Shown here: piece after piece, positions 55,329 through 64,000 of the stretch | Numbering within the stretch: position 1 is the first letter of the stretch | How the letters are laid out: each line of letters starts with the position of its first letter | Assembly: GCA_018826515.1 (NCBI GenBank) | Contig: JAHKAM010000061.1 | Span: forward strand, 26,063-90,062 | Direction: 5' to 3' | DNA length: 64,000 nt | Source of the DNA: Alphaproteobacteria bacterium | GTDB lineage: Bacteria > Pseudomonadota > Alphaproteobacteria > Caulobacterales > Caulobacteraceae | The notes under the pieces: model-generated | The model's input: only the letters and a program-made list of their open reading frames with translations | Told to the model about the DNA's origin: nothing | Database searches by the model: none | Made by a program: the position numbers and the translations under genes

Positions 55329-57149
55329 GTGTTGAAGAACCTGCTCCCCAGCAAGCCGGGCACCGAGCCGCTCGCCGAGGCGCTGAAGGCGTGCAGGACC
55401 CATTTCGTCTGGGCCTTCGTCTTCTCGGCCCTGGTCAATCTGCTGTACCTGACGCCGACCCTATACATGATGCAGGTCTATGACCGGGTCGTGCCGACGG
55501 GCGGGCTGACCACGCTTGTGCTCGTCACGGCGGTCGCGGTTTTCGCCCTGGCGGCCCTGGCCGGGCTGGACTGGTTGCGCGGACGGCTGATGCTGCGCGC
55601 GGGGCTCAGGTTGGACCGGCTTCTGTCCGGCAAGGTGCTGGCGCGGGTTGTCGACCTGCAGGCCAAATCGCCCAACACCCAGGCCCTGCGCGAGTTCGAC
55701 AATGTGCGCGGCGCCATCGGCGGACAGGGCATGCTGGCGCTGTTCGACGCGCCCTGGACCCCGATCTATCTGCTTTGCTGTTTTCTGCTTCACCCGGCCA
55801 TCGGCCTGCTGACGCTTGTCGGCGGGATCATCCTGTTCAGCCTCGCCTGGCTGAACGAGCGCGATACCCGCCCCCGCCTGCAGAAGGCGATCCAGTCGCA
55901 GAACCACGCCTATGCCGCCCAGGACAGCGTCGCCAGCCAGGCCGAGGTGGTGCGGGCGCTGGGCATGCGGCAGTCGTCCATCGCCCGCCAGATCGAGCAG
56001 CGCCAGCTGGCCACGGCCGCCCAGGCCGACGCCCAGCTGGCCGGCGGCCACTATTCCGGCGCGATCAAATTCCTGCGTCTGGTGATGCAGTCGGCGGCCC
56101 TCGGACTGGCCGCCTATCTGGCGGTGAAGAGCGAGATCACGCCGGGCTCCATCATCGCCGCCTCGGTGCTGCTCAGCCGCGCCGTGGCCCCGATCGAACT
56201 GCTGGTCGGCGTCTGGCCCAGCCTGGTGCAGGCCGTCGCCAGTTGGAAAACCCTGACCGACCTGTTCGCTCACACCGCGACGGTTGAGCGCGAACGCACC
56301 GCCCTGCCCGACCCCAGGGGCCGGCTGCAGGTCGAGGGCGTCTCGGTCAAATTCCCGGAAACCGAGGCCCCGCAGCTGCGCGGGGTGTCCTTCGCCCTCA
56401 AGCCGGGCGAGACCCTCGGCATCGTGGGCGCCAGCGGTTCGGGCAAGACGACGCTGGCCCGTGTCGTCGCCGGCGCCCTGAAGCCCCAGGCCGGCGCGGT
56501 GCGGCTGGACGGAGCCGAATACGAGGCGCGCGAGGGCGACGAGCTGGCGCGCTGGATCGGTTACCTGCCGCAGGTCCCCACGCTCTTCGCCGGCTCGATC
56601 AAGGACAATATCTCCCGTTTCTCGACCTCGGTCGGCGCGGACCAGGAAACGGCCGACCGGACCGCGGTGAGGGCCGCCATGGCCGCGGGAGCCCATGAAC
56701 TGATCCTGCGCTTGCCCAACGGCTACGACACCGTTCTGGGGCCCCATGGCCAAGGGCTGTCCGCCGGACAGGCGCAGCGCATCGCCCTGGCGCGGGCGCT
56801 GTACAATAATCCCGTCCTGCTGGTGCTGGACGAGCCGAACTCCAACCTCGACCAGGAGGGCGAGGCGGCCCTGATGCAGGCCATTCTCGGCGCCGCGGCG
56901 CGCGGCGCGGCCGTGGTGATCATCGCGCACCGGGCCGGCGTTCTGGCGCGGGTCGACCGGCTGCTGATGATGCGCGACGGCGTGGTGCAGTTGGAGGGGC
57001 CGCGCGAGGAGGTGCTGGAGAAGATGCGCGCCACCGCCGGGCGACCCGCCGCGCCGGGCGGCCAGCCGACGCCGCAGTCTCAAGGTCAGACGGCGCAGCG
57101 GCAGGCGCCCGCCCAGCCGGCGCAGAACCAGCCCCGGCGCACCCAATGA
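55329..57149 (+). CDS. Type I secretion system ABC transporter/ATPase
   Basis: A 606-residue exporter of the PrtD/RsaD type, GTG start at 55329. There is no C39-like domain. Six membrane helices (from about 25) carry YLTPTLYMMQVYDRVVPTGG, followed by the ATPase with Walker A GASGSGKTT. The Q-loop is YLPQVPTLFAGSI. The signature reads LSAGQAQR instead of LSGGQ, and Walker B is LLVLDEPNSNLD. A disordered Gln/Pro tail ends it. With the HlyD gene (4-nt overlap) it exports an unfolded RTX-like or S-layer-type protein. No substrate or TolC gene lies nearby. Confidence 0.93.
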   Translation: MLKNLLPSKPGTEPLAEALKACRTHFVWAFVFSALVNLLYLTPTLYMMQVYDRVVPTGGLTTLVLVTAVAVFALAALAGLDWLRGRLMLRAGLRLDRLLSGKVLARVVDLQAKSPNTQALREFDNVRGAIGGQGMLALFDAPWTPIYLLCCFLLHPAIGLLTLVGGIILFSLAWLNERDTRPRLQKAIQSQNHAYAAQDSVASQAEVVRALGMRQSSIARQIEQRQLATAAQADAQLAGGHYSGAIKFLRLVMQSAALGLAAYLAVKSEITPGSIIAASVLLSRAVAPIELLVGVWPSLVQAVASWKTLTDLFAHTATVERERTALPDPRGRLQVEGVSVKFPETEAPQLRGVSFALKPGETLGIVGASGSGKTTLARVVAGALKPQAGAVRLDGAEYEAREGDELARWIGYLPQVPTLFAGSIKDNISRFSTSVGADQETADRTAVRAAMAAGAHELILRLPNGYDTVLGPHGQGLSAGQAQRIALARALYNNPVLLVLDEPNSNLDQEGEAALMQAILGAAARGAAVVIIAHRAGVLARVDRLLMMRDGVVQLEGPREEVLEKMRATAGRPAAPGGQPTPQSQGQTAQRQAPAQPAQNQPRRTQ

Positions 57150-58495
57150 CGGATGCCGTCGTTCCTCCCGGCCCGCCGCCGGCCAAGCCGCCGGTGGCGC
57201 TCGACAATCCCCGCCGCGAGCTAGTGATCGGCGGCGCCATCATCGTGCTGTTCTTCGTCATTTTCCTCGGCTGGGCGGCCCTCGCCCCGCTGGACGCCGG
57301 CGCCTACGCCCAGGGCCAGGTCGCGGTTTCCGGCAACCGGCAGGCGGTGCAGCACCGCGAGGGGGGCGTCGTCAGCGCGCTTCTGGTGGCCGAGGGCGAC
57401 ACGGTGCGGGCCGGCCAGGTCCTGCTTCAGCTGTCCAGCGGCGAACTCAAGGCGACCGAACGCGGCGTGGCCAGTCAGGTCTACGCCCTGTTCGCCCAGC
57501 GCTCCCGCCTCATCGCCGAGCGCGACAGACTGGCCGCCATCCCCCCGCCGGTCGAGTTCGCCAGTCTGTCGGCGGAGGACCAGGTGCTGGCACGGGAGTC
57601 GCTGCGAATCCAGCAACAGCAGTTCAACGCGCGGCGCTCCGGACGGTCGACCGAGACGGGGGTGCTGGGCCAGCGCATCGCTCAGCTCAACGAGCAGATC
57701 GCCGGCTACCAGGGTCAGATCGCCGCCAATATCGAGCAGCAACGGCTGATCCAGGACGAACTGGCCGGCATGCGCAGCCTGGCGGAACGGGGCTTCGCTC
57801 CTCTGACCCGGGTGCGGGCCCTGGAGCGCACGGCGGCCCAGCTGGACGGAGAGCTGGGATCCCTGCGCGCCCAGATCGCCCAGTCCCGCGAAGCCGTCGG
57901 CGAGACGCGGCTGCAGATGTCGGGGGTCTCGACCGAGCTCAATGAGGACGTGGCCGAACAGCTGCGCCTGATCGATGTCCAGCTAAACGAACTGCGTCCC
58001 CGCATGGACGAACTGCGGGCCCAGATCGCGCGCAACGAGGTGCAGGCGCCGGCCTCCGGCGAGGTCGTCGGCCTGACCATCTTCACCCAGGGCGGCGTCG
58101 TCCAGGCCGGACAGACCCTGATGGAGATCGTCCCGCGCGACGCCTCCCAGGTCATCGTCGCCCAGATCGCGCCCAACGACGTCGATAACCTGCGCGTCGG
58201 CCTGCTGACCGAGGTCCGTTTCCCCGGCCTGCGTGAACGCGCGCCGCCGATCATCCACGGCCGGGTCACCCGCATCTCCGCCGACAGCTTCACCGTCGAG
58301 GAAACCGGCGCCCGCTATTTCCGCGCCGAGATCGTGGTCCCGGCCAGCGAACTGGCCAAACTGGGCCGCGGCGCCGAGACCCTGCGTCCCGGCGCGCCCG
58401 TGGAAGTCGTCGTCCTGCTGCGCAAGCGCACCGCGCTCGGCTATCTGCTGGAGCCCCTGACCAACAATCTGTGGCGATCGGGCAGCGGACAGTAG
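57146..58495 (+). CDS. HlyD-family periplasmic adaptor of type I secretion
   Basis: A 449-residue membrane-fusion protein, ATG overlapping the ABC gene stop. One N-terminal helix (VIGGAIIVLFFVIFLGWAALA) is followed by a lipoyl half-motif (GNRQAVQHREGGVV). A long coiled-coil hairpin (about 150-290, rich in Gln and Glu) and the second lipoyl half (VQAPASGEVVGLTIFTQGGVV) come next. The C-terminal beta domain follows. It bridges the inner-membrane ABC exporter to an outer-membrane TolC. Confidence 0.93.
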   Translation: MTDAVVPPGPPPAKPPVALDNPRRELVIGGAIIVLFFVIFLGWAALAPLDAGAYAQGQVAVSGNRQAVQHREGGVVSALLVAEGDTVRAGQVLLQLSSGELKATERGVASQVYALFAQRSRLIAERDRLAAIPPPVEFASLSAEDQVLARESLRIQQQQFNARRSGRSTETGVLGQRIAQLNEQIAGYQGQIAANIEQQRLIQDELAGMRSLAERGFAPLTRVRALERTAAQLDGELGSLRAQIAQSREAVGETRLQMSGVSTELNEDVAEQLRLIDVQLNELRPRMDELRAQIARNEVQAPASGEVVGLTIFTQGGVVQAGQTLMEIVPRDASQVIVAQIAPNDVDNLRVGLLTEVRFPGLRERAPPIIHGRVTRISADSFTVEETGARYFRAEIVVPASELAKLGRGAETLRPGAPVEVVVLLRKRTALGYLLEPLTNNLWRSGSGQ

Positions 58496-58519
58496 GTTCC
58501 TACTGCCTACTGCCTACTG
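58490..58519. repeat. Palindrome and three 7-bp tandem repeats across the hlyD and glcB stops
   Basis: CAGTAGG-TT-CCTACTG (58490-58505) is a palindrome. CCTACTG is repeated three times (58499-58519). The first strand's TAG at 58493 ends the HlyD gene. On the other strand the heptamers encode the last residues and the TAG stop of malate synthase. The unit length of 7 echoes the array at 50.5 kb. Confidence 0.75.
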
Positions 58520-60617
58520 CCTTCGCCTTCAGCCTGAATGCATGCAGCAGCGGCTCGGTATAGCCGTTCGGCTGGGCGACGCCGTCGAACACAAGCGCGC
58601 GGGCGGCCTCGAAGGCGAGGCTGGCGGAGGGATCAGGCGCCATCGGACGATAGAGCGGGTCCGCAGCGTTCTGGGCGTCCACCTTCGCCGCCATCCGCAG
58701 CAGGGCGGCATCGACCTGTTCGGCGGTGCAGATCCCGTGCAGCAACCAGTTGGCCATATGCTGGGACGAGATACGCAAGGTGGCGCGGTCCTCCATCAGC
58801 CCGACGTCGTGAATGTCCGGCACCTTGGAACAGCCCACGCCCTGATCGATCCAGCGCACGACATAGCCGAGCAGGCCCTGGGCGTTGTTATCCAGTTCCT
58901 CGGCGATCTCCGCCCCGGACCAGTTGCGGCCGGCGGCCAGCGGCGGGGTCAGCAGGTCGTCGAGGCCGGGAACCGGCCGGGCGGCGATCGCCTCCCTCAG
59001 GGCGAAGACGTCGGTCTGGTGATAATGCAGCGCGTGCAGCGTCGCCGCCGTCGGGCTGGGCGTCCAGGCGGTGTTGGCGCCGGTCTTCGGATGGGCGGCC
59101 TTCTGCTCCAGCATCTCGGCCATGCGATCCGGCGCGGCCCACATGCCCTTGCCGATCTGTGCCTTGCCGTCGAGGCCGCAGGCCAGGCCGATGGCGACGT
59201 TCCGCGCCTCATAGGCGGCGATCCAGGCCGAAGACTTGATATCGCCCTTGCGGACCACCGGCCCGGCCTGCATCGCCGTATGGATCTCGTCGCCGGTGCG
59301 GTCGAGGAAGCCGGTGTTGACGAAGACGATCCGGTCCTTCACCGCATGGATACAGGCCGCCAGATTGGCCGAGGTGCGCCGCTCCTCGTCCATCACCCCG
59401 ACCTTGATCGTGTGGCGGTCCAGACCCAGCAGGTCCTCGACAGCGTCGAACAGGGCGTTGGTGAAGGCGCACTCCTCCGGCCCGTGCATCTTGGGTTTGA
59501 CGATGTAGATCGATCCGGCGCGGCTGTTGCGGAAGCGTCCAAGACCCTTGAGGTCATGCATCCCGATCAGGCTGGTGACGACGGCGTCCAGCACCCCCTC
59601 CGGCGCGTCCGATCCGTCCGCCAGCCGGACCGCCGGGGTGGTCATCAGATGTCCGACGTTGCGGACGAACAGCAGCGACCGGCCCGGCAAGGTCACGGTC
59701 GACCCGTCCGGGGCGATGAAATCCCGGTCCGCGGCCAGTTCCCGCGTCAGCGACCGCCCACCCTTGTCGAAGGTCTCGACCAGATCGCCGCGCATCAGGC
59801 CCAGCCAGTTGCGATAGGCCGCCACCTTGTCTTCGGCGTCCACGGCGGCGACCGAGTCCTCCAGATCGACGATGGTCGACAGGGCCGATTCCAGCACCAC
59901 ATCGGCGATCCCCGAGGGATCGTCACGGCCGATCGGATGATCCCGGTCGAACACCACCTCGATATGCAGGCCGTTGTTGCGGAACAGCCGCCCCCGCTCG
60001 CTACGCCCGACATACTGGCCCGGATCGCGGATCGCGATGCCGCCGTGCGGATCGCCCAGATCGGCCCAGCGGCCCTCGGCCAGCGGAACCGCCTCGTCGA
60101 GGAAGGCCTTGGCCCGCGCCACGACCCGGGCTCCGCGCGCGCTGTCATAAGGTCCCGGCGGCGGCCCGTCGCCCAGTGCGTCCGTGCCGTAAAGGGCGTC
60201 ATACAGACTGCCCCACCGCGCGTTGGCGGCGTTCAGGACAAAGCGGGCGTTCAGACTGGGCACGACCAGTTGCGGCCCGGCCAGGGTCGCCACCTCGGCA
60301 TCGACATGGCGCGTGCCGATCGCGAATGGCGCCGGTTCATCAACGAGATAGCCGATCTCGCGCAGGAAGGCCTCGGCCGCCCCGCCGTCGTGGGGCGCGC
60401 CGCGCCGCTGGCCATGCCAGGCGTCGATGCGTGACTGCAGCGCATCCCGCACCGCCAGCAACCTCCGGTTCTCCGGCGCGAACCGCTCGAACAGGGCCGC
60501 CGTCCCGGCCCAGAACGCCTGGGCCTCCAGCCCGAGTCCCGGCAGCGCCTCTGTTTCAACAAAGGTCGCCAGCGCGGACGAGACGGTCAGCGTCGAACGG
60601 GAAACGGTATCAGACAT
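58500..60617 (-). CDS. glcB: Malate synthase G
   Basis: A 705-residue monomeric enzyme making malate from glyoxylate and acetyl-CoA. ATG 60617 ([10 protein letters not shown]). Motifs are [64 protein letters not shown] and [12 protein letters not shown]. The late catalytic region is [14 protein letters not shown]. Length is slightly below E. coli GlcB (723). The final AVGSRQ is translated from the 7-bp repeat. No isocitrate lyase or glc operon genes are present here. Confidence 0.96.
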   Translation of the reverse strand: MSDTVSRSTLTVSSALATFVETEALPGLGLEAQAFWAGTAALFERFAPENRRLLAVRDALQSRIDAWHGQRRGAPHDGGAAEAFLREIGYLVDEPAPFAIGTRHVDAEVATLAGPQLVVPSLNARFVLNAANARWGSLYDALYGTDALGDGPPPGPYDSARGARVVARAKAFLDEAVPLAEGRWADLGDPHGGIAIRDPGQYVGRSERGRLFRNNGLHIEVVFDRDHPIGRDDPSGIADVVLESALSTIVDLEDSVAAVDAEDKVAAYRNWLGLMRGDLVETFDKGGRSLTRELAADRDFIAPDGSTVTLPGRSLLFVRNVGHLMTTPAVRLADGSDAPEGVLDAVVTSLIGMHDLKGLGRFRNSRAGSIYIVKPKMHGPEECAFTNALFDAVEDLLGLDRHTIKVGVMDEERRTSANLAACIHAVKDRIVFVNTGFLDRTGDEIHTAMQAGPVVRKGDIKSSAWIAAYEARNVAIGLACGLDGKAQIGKGMWAAPDRMAEMLEQKAAHPKTGANTAWTPSPTAATLHALHYHQTDVFALREAIAARPVPGLDDLLTPPLAAGRNWSGAEIAEELDNNAQGLLGYVVRWIDQGVGCSKVPDIHDVGLMEDRATLRISSQHMANWLLHGICTAEQVDAALLRMAAKVDAQNAADPLYRPMAPDPSASLAFEAARALVFDGVAQPNGYTEPLLHAFRLKAKAVGSRQ

Positions 60618-60685
60618 GACGGCGGGGCTCCGGACGTTGCGACGCAACATTGACCCGGCGCCCCTGGGGAAGTCGAGGGCCTGGT

Positions 60686-61165
60686 TCAGTCCGTCGGGGT
60701 CGCGGCTTCCGGCGTCGTCATCTCGGGCGGCGCGGCTTCCGCGGCCGGCGGGGCCGCGGACTGAGCCAGCTGCTGGTCGCAGTTCCGTCCGGTGTACAGG
60801 CCGTTCAGATAGTACCAGCGCTGTTGCGCCACCAGCCGCTCGGCTTCCCGCCGCTCGCGATCGCGGCGCGCCATCGCCCCCATCGCATTGCCCAGCATCC
60901 CCATGCCCGGGATCACCCGCCCGGCGCCCGACATCAGGGCGCCCTGGATGGCGACGCTGGTGGCCGCATTGATGGCCTGTTCACTGCTGAAGACTCCGCC
61001 TTCCGGCGCGCCGCCGAGCGTCTGCGCCAGCTGGGACGCCCCCTCGACGATCTGGGGACAGCTCAGGCTGGAGTCTCCCAGCTGTATGATCTGTCCTTGC
61101 TGGGCCGCGGCCGGCATGGCGGTCGCCAGGGTCCCCGTCGCCGCCAGAATCATGAGTCTACGCAT
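60686..61165 (-). CDS. Secreted hypothetical protein
   Basis: A 159-residue precursor from ATG 61165 (GGAGGGCGAT upstream). The signal peptide [22 protein letters not shown] is followed by a short globular region with two Cys (SLSCPQI, RNCDQQL). A Gly/Met-rich segment ([22 protein letters not shown]) and a Pro/Ala/Thr tail complete it. I do not recognise the family. It precedes glcB on the same strand with a separate start. Confidence 0.65.
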   Translation of the reverse strand: MRRLMILAATGTLATAMPAAAQQGQIIQLGDSSLSCPQIVEGASQLAQTLGGAPEGGVFSSEQAINAATSVAIQGALMSGAGRVIPGMGMLGNAMGAMARRDRERREAERLVAQQRWYYLNGLYTGRNCDQQLAQSAAPPAAEAAPPEMTTPEAATPTD

Positions 61166-61537
61166 ATCGCCCTCCTCCTGCGTGCCGCGGTTGCGGTCTG
61201 CGCGGCAGGCTAGGCGGTCCGGCCCGCCTCTTGGGCTGACGATCCCTGACACGACGGCAGACGCCTTGACTTGGCCGCATTGAGCGCCCATTTGCGCTGC
61301 GTCGCACAATTGCGATTACCGGTGCGCTCCAGCGCGTGTGGGTCTTCAGAAAGCGAAGACCTGACTGTAGCAGCGGCCGGCCCTCAAGATTCATTCGCTG
61401 CCCGGACACGCGGGGCGGCGCCCGATCCACCCCGAGAGCCTCACGCAGAGGCCCTGTCGGGACTGGCGGTGCGCGGCCTTTTCGGCGTTGAGCCATGGCT
61501 GTTGCGCGTCGCCGCATACGCGAAAGAAGCCGCTCCC
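61166..61537. other. Divergent leader region before the helicase gene
   Basis: 372 bp that should contain promoters for the small secreted gene and the helicase. One hairpin (GGTCTTC / GAAGACC, 61341-61361, loop 7) stands in what may be the helicase mRNA leader. DEAD-box helicase genes often have long leaders with cold or growth control, but no known element is recognisable here. Confidence 0.45.
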
Positions 61538-63040
61538 ATGAGCAAGACATTCGACACCTTCGGCCTGAACCCGGCTCTGCTGCAGGCGCTCGCCTCCGAA
61601 GGCTACACCACCCCCACCCCGATCCAGGCCCAGGCCATCCCTGACGTCATGGCCGGCAAGGACCTGCTGGGCATCGCCCAGACCGGCACCGGCAAGACCG
61701 CCGCCTTCGCCCTGCCGATCCTGCACCGCCTCGCCGCCAACCGCGTCGCGCCGAAGCCGCGCACGACGCGCGTCCTCATCCTGTCGCCGACCCGCGAACT
61801 GGCCAGCCAGATCGCCGAAAGCTTCAAGACCTACGGCCGCCACCTCGGTTTCAAGGTCGCGGTCGTCTTCGGCGGTGTGAAATACGGCCCGCAGGAACGC
61901 GCCATCCAGGCCGGCCTCGACGTGCTGGTCGCCACCCCCGGCCGCCTGCTGGACCACATGCAGCAGAAGACGCTGGACCTGTCCTGCACCGAGATCTTCG
62001 TCCTCGACGAGGCCGACCAGATGCTGGACCTCGGCTTCGTCAAGCCGATCCGCCAGATCGTCGGCCGCATCCCGGCCATGCGCCAGAACCTGTTCTTCTC
62101 GGCCACCATGCCGAACGAGATCGGAAAACTGGCCGGCGAGCTGCTCAAGGATCCGGTCAAGGTCTCGGTCACGCCCCAGGCGACCACGGTCCAGCGCATC
62201 AGCCAGTCGATCATCCACATCGAACAGGGCCGCAAGCGCGCCCTGCTGACCGAGATGTTCGCCGATCCGCACTACACGCGCTGCCTGGTCTTCACCAAGA
62301 CCAAGCACGGCGCGGACAAGGTCGCGGCCTATCTGGAAGCGGGCGGCGTCGAGGCCGGCGCCATCCACGGCAACAAGAGCCAGCCCCAGCGGGAACGCAC
62401 CCTGGCGGCCTTCAAGGCCGGCAAGCTGCGCGTCCTGGTCGCCACCGACATCGCCGCCCGCGGCATCGACGTCGACGGCGTCTCGCACGTGCTGAATTTC
62501 GAACTGCCGTTCGTACCGGAAGCCTACGTCCACCGCATCGGCCGGACGGCCCGCGCGGGCGCCGACGGCACGGCCATCAGCTTCGTGGCCGGCGACGAGA
62601 TGAAGCTGCTGCGCGACATCGAAAAGGTCACGCGCCAGAAGATCCCCTCGACCGACCGCCGCAACGACAAGTCCCTGGCCCTGCTCGACCAGTCGATCAT
62701 GGCCTCGGGCGTCAAGTCGAAGGCCTCGATGCCCGACGACGGCCGCGGCGATCGCCAGCAGCAGCGCGGCCCACGCAACCCGCGCCGTGACGGCGTCAAG
62801 CTGGAAGGCGGCGGGCAACCGCACCGCGTCCGCAAGGCCGGCCCGGGCCGCGACGCCCGCCCGATCCCCGAGCGCGCCTTCGATCCGCTGGCCCGCGAGC
62901 GTCCGCGCACCAGCAACAACGACCCGCGCCACACCAGCGCCCCGGCTGCGGCCTCGGCCAAACCTGACGGCGAGATCAAGCGCCGCCCGCGTCGCCGGAA
63001 GCCGTCCAACGGCGGCAAGGGGTATGCGACGCAGGGCTGA
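61538..63040 (+). CDS. rhlE: DEAD-box RNA helicase, RhlE-like
   Basis: A 500-residue helicase from ATG 61538 (MSKTFDTFGLNPALLQAL). Motifs in order are Q motif TPTPIQAQAIP, Walker A AQTGTGKTAAF, PTRELASQ, VATPGRLLDH, DEADQMLD, SATMP, ATDIAARGIDV and HRIGRTARAG. A basic, disordered C-terminal tail (from about 400) is rich in Arg/Gly/Pro and ends RRPRRRKPSNGGKG. It acts in RNA remodelling, ribosome assembly or mRNA decay. Confidence 0.93.
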   Translation: MSKTFDTFGLNPALLQALASEGYTTPTPIQAQAIPDVMAGKDLLGIAQTGTGKTAAFALPILHRLAANRVAPKPRTTRVLILSPTRELASQIAESFKTYGRHLGFKVAVVFGGVKYGPQERAIQAGLDVLVATPGRLLDHMQQKTLDLSCTEIFVLDEADQMLDLGFVKPIRQIVGRIPAMRQNLFFSATMPNEIGKLAGELLKDPVKVSVTPQATTVQRISQSIIHIEQGRKRALLTEMFADPHYTRCLVFTKTKHGADKVAAYLEAGGVEAGAIHGNKSQPQRERTLAAFKAGKLRVLVATDIAARGIDVDGVSHVLNFELPFVPEAYVHRIGRTARAGADGTAISFVAGDEMKLLRDIEKVTRQKIPSTDRRNDKSLALLDQSIMASGVKSKASMPDDGRGDRQQQRGPRNPRRDGVKLEGGGQPHRVRKAGPGRDARPIPERAFDPLARERPRTSNNDPRHTSAPAAASAKPDGEIKRRPRRRKPSNGGKGYATQG

Positions 63041-63082
63041 TCAGGCCGCGGGAAAAACCCGCCCGTCAGTTCGGGACGACAG

Positions 63083-63113
63083 GAGTGCGGGCCGTCAGCG
63101 ACGGTCCGCACTC
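63083..63113. terminator. Strong hairpin between helicase and lipoprotein genes
   Basis: GAGTGCGGGCCGTC and GACGGTCCGCACTC pair over 14 bp (one G-U) around an AGC loop. On the plus strand CTTGCGTT follows, a weak T-tract. It lies 43 nt after the helicase stop and probably ends both converging transcripts. Confidence 0.65.
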
Positions 63114-63124
63114 TTGCGTTCCGC

Positions 63125-63424
63125 CTAGGGACAGGTGCGCGCGGGCCATCCTCGCTCCATGATCCACGGGCCGGCCGGCTCGATCTGGCTGGCGCGGATG
63201 GTGTATCGACAGACCTGCATCGTGACCTGGTTGAGCTCGACCTCTTTCCTCTGCTTGCGCCACTGGAACTCACGGCGGCCGTCGGACAGGTCGGTAACGC
63301 TGTCAGGGGGGCCGAACTGCGCAATCGCGACCTCGACCGGCTTACCAAGGAAGTGCGCTCTTTGCCCCGTGGCGCATCCAATCAACGCCAGCGCGCCCGC
63401 GACTACGGCGATCACATATTTCAT
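63125..63424 (-). CDS. Small lipoprotein
   Basis: A 99-residue precursor, ATG 63424 with GGAGGACAAACCG upstream. The lipobox is LALIGC, lipid Cys at residue 17 or so. The mature part has FLGKPVEVAIAQFGPPD, then DGRREFQWRKQRKEVEL, a pattern seen in small periplasmic lipoproteins with BLIP/SmpA-like folds. Three further Cys could make disulfides. Function unknown. Confidence 0.7.
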   Translation of the reverse strand: MKYVIAVVAGALALIGCATGQRAHFLGKPVEVAIAQFGPPDSVTDLSDGRREFQWRKQRKEVELNQVTMQVCRYTIRASQIEPAGPWIMERGWPARTCP

Positions 63425-63501
63425 CGGTTTGTCCTCCCTGAATGCAGGCACGGGGGCTCAGGGATGGACCCAATAGCCAGGCACCTCCCGAAGACTTCAA
63501 C

Positions 63502-63556
63502 TTCAGGTCACGGACGTCAAGTGAACACGGGTTGCTTCAACCAGGTGTGACCTGAA
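63502..63556. repeat. Nested inverted repeat beside the ctrA terminator
   Basis: TTCAGGTCAC (63502-63511) pairs perfectly with GTGACCTGAA (63547-63556). Inside it GGTTG-CTT-CAACC (63530-63542) forms a small stem. No coding frame covers it. It may be the 3' end of a transcript or a small structured RNA; nothing decides between these. Confidence 0.5.
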
Positions 63557-63562
63557 CGAAAA

Positions 63563-63588
63563 CGCCCGCCGGATTCCTCCGGCGGGCG
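63563..63588 (-). terminator. Intrinsic terminator of ctrA
   Basis: A 10-bp stem CGCCCGCCGG / CCGGCGGGCG with a 6-nt loop. On the minus strand it is followed by TTTTCGTT. It lies 27 nt after the ctrA stop in the right orientation. Confidence 0.9.
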
Positions 63589-63614
63589 CTTCAATGTCTC
63601 GATAGCCGGACCGA

Positions 63615-64000
63615 TCAGGCGGCGGCGCTGGCCGGGGCCGCGACGGAGCTTTCCGACGGGTCGCGCAGCACATAGCCGCGGCCCCAGACGGTTTCGATGT
63701 AGTGTTTGCCGCCGGCGGCCGTCGCCAGCTTCTTGCGCAGCTTGCAGATGAAGACGTCGATGATCTTCAGCTCGGGCTCGTCCATGCCGCCGTACAGGTG
63801 GTTGAGGAACATTTCCTTGGTCAGGGTGGTGCCCTTGCGGAGCGAGAGCAGCTCCAGCATCTGGTATTCCTTGCCCGTCAGATGGACGCGGTGACCGTTC
63901 ACCTCGACCGTCTTGCCGTCCAGGTTCACGGCGATCTCGCCGGTGTGGATGATGGCCTGGGCGTGACCCTTGGAGCGGCGGACCACGGCATGGGTGCGCG
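63615..64000 (-). CDS. ctrA: Cell-cycle response regulator CtrA, C-terminal part (gene runs off the right edge)
   Basis: About 128 residues of an OmpR-type winged-helix output domain are visible. The text [64 protein letters not shown] and [13 protein letters not shown] is nearly invariant in Caulobacterales CtrA. It binds TTAA-type sites to control DNA replication and the cell cycle. The last residues VAAPASAAA match the Ala-rich C-terminus that directs ClpXP proteolysis. The receiver domain lies outside the window. It is the strongest marker that this is a Caulobacter-type organism. Confidence 0.95.
   Translation of the reverse strand, partial: RTHAVVRRSKGHAQAIIHTGEIAVNLDGKTVEVNGHRVHLTGKEYQMLELLSLRKGTTLTKEMFLNHLYGGMDEPELKIIDVFICKLRKKLATAAGGKHYIETVWGRGYVLRDPSESSVAAPASAAA

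Overview
The window is high-GC chromosomal DNA of an alphaproteobacterium, most likely Brevundimonas or a close relative in the Caulobacterales. The evidence is a CtrA C-terminus at the right edge, a large Caulobacter-type TonB-dependent receptor, a DUF6481 protein, an HWE kinase with a single-domain receiver, and near-uniform GC-rich codon use. There are no rRNA or tRNA genes, CRISPR arrays, IS elements or prophage genes. I find about 57 protein genes, most of them housekeeping or metabolic.

Layout. 1-4.8 kb: the 5' part of carA, an amino-acid permease overlapping a Rieske oxygenase, a possible degenerate EAL protein and a HAD phosphatase. 5-12.4 kb: TonB receptor, RraB-like protein and carB, which carries a palindromic repeat translated in frame. 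12.5-15.4 kb: a lower-GC patch (AraC regulator, cupin, CPBP protease) flanked by what look like gene remnants. 15.5-25 kb: dicarboxylate symporter, mnmH-selD (tRNA selenouridine), M20 amidohydrolase, GST, greA, VOC, ELM1-like and trxB. 25-35 kb: signalling and envelope genes, namely a receiver/HWE kinase pair, a large multi-PAS hybrid kinase and two SleB-type cell-wall hydrolases.

35-40 kb: the de novo NAD operon nadA - site-2 protease - nadB - nadC, preceded by two matching 19-bp palindromes that look like operators for a NAD regulator. 41-46 kb: a split alkylation-repair pair (Ogt plus an Ada/AraC/AlkA-N protein that has lost its glycosylase domain), a PadR/HAAS membrane pair, an MscS channel and an SDR enzyme. 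46.4-47.4 kb: a non-coding stretch with two complex palindromic elements. 47.4-50.5 kb: a tightly overlapping cassette of a GTP-cyclohydrolase-II-like URC1 protein, a DUF1688 URC4 protein and uracil phosphoribosyltransferase. This is the core of the little-studied URC pyrimidine-degradation route. 50.6-58.5 kb: an ABC permease fused to an M1 aminopeptidase with its ATPase, then a type I secretion ABC/HlyD pair. 58.5-64 kb: malate synthase G, RhlE-type helicase, small envelope proteins and ctrA.

The points most worth following up are the URC cassette, the palindrome inside carB and its two relatives near 46.5 and 47.2 kb, the glycosylase-less Ada/AlkA protein beside ogt, the paired nad operators, the low-GC patch with decayed flanks, and the 7-bp tandem repeats at convergent gene ends, one of which supplies the malate synthase stop codon.
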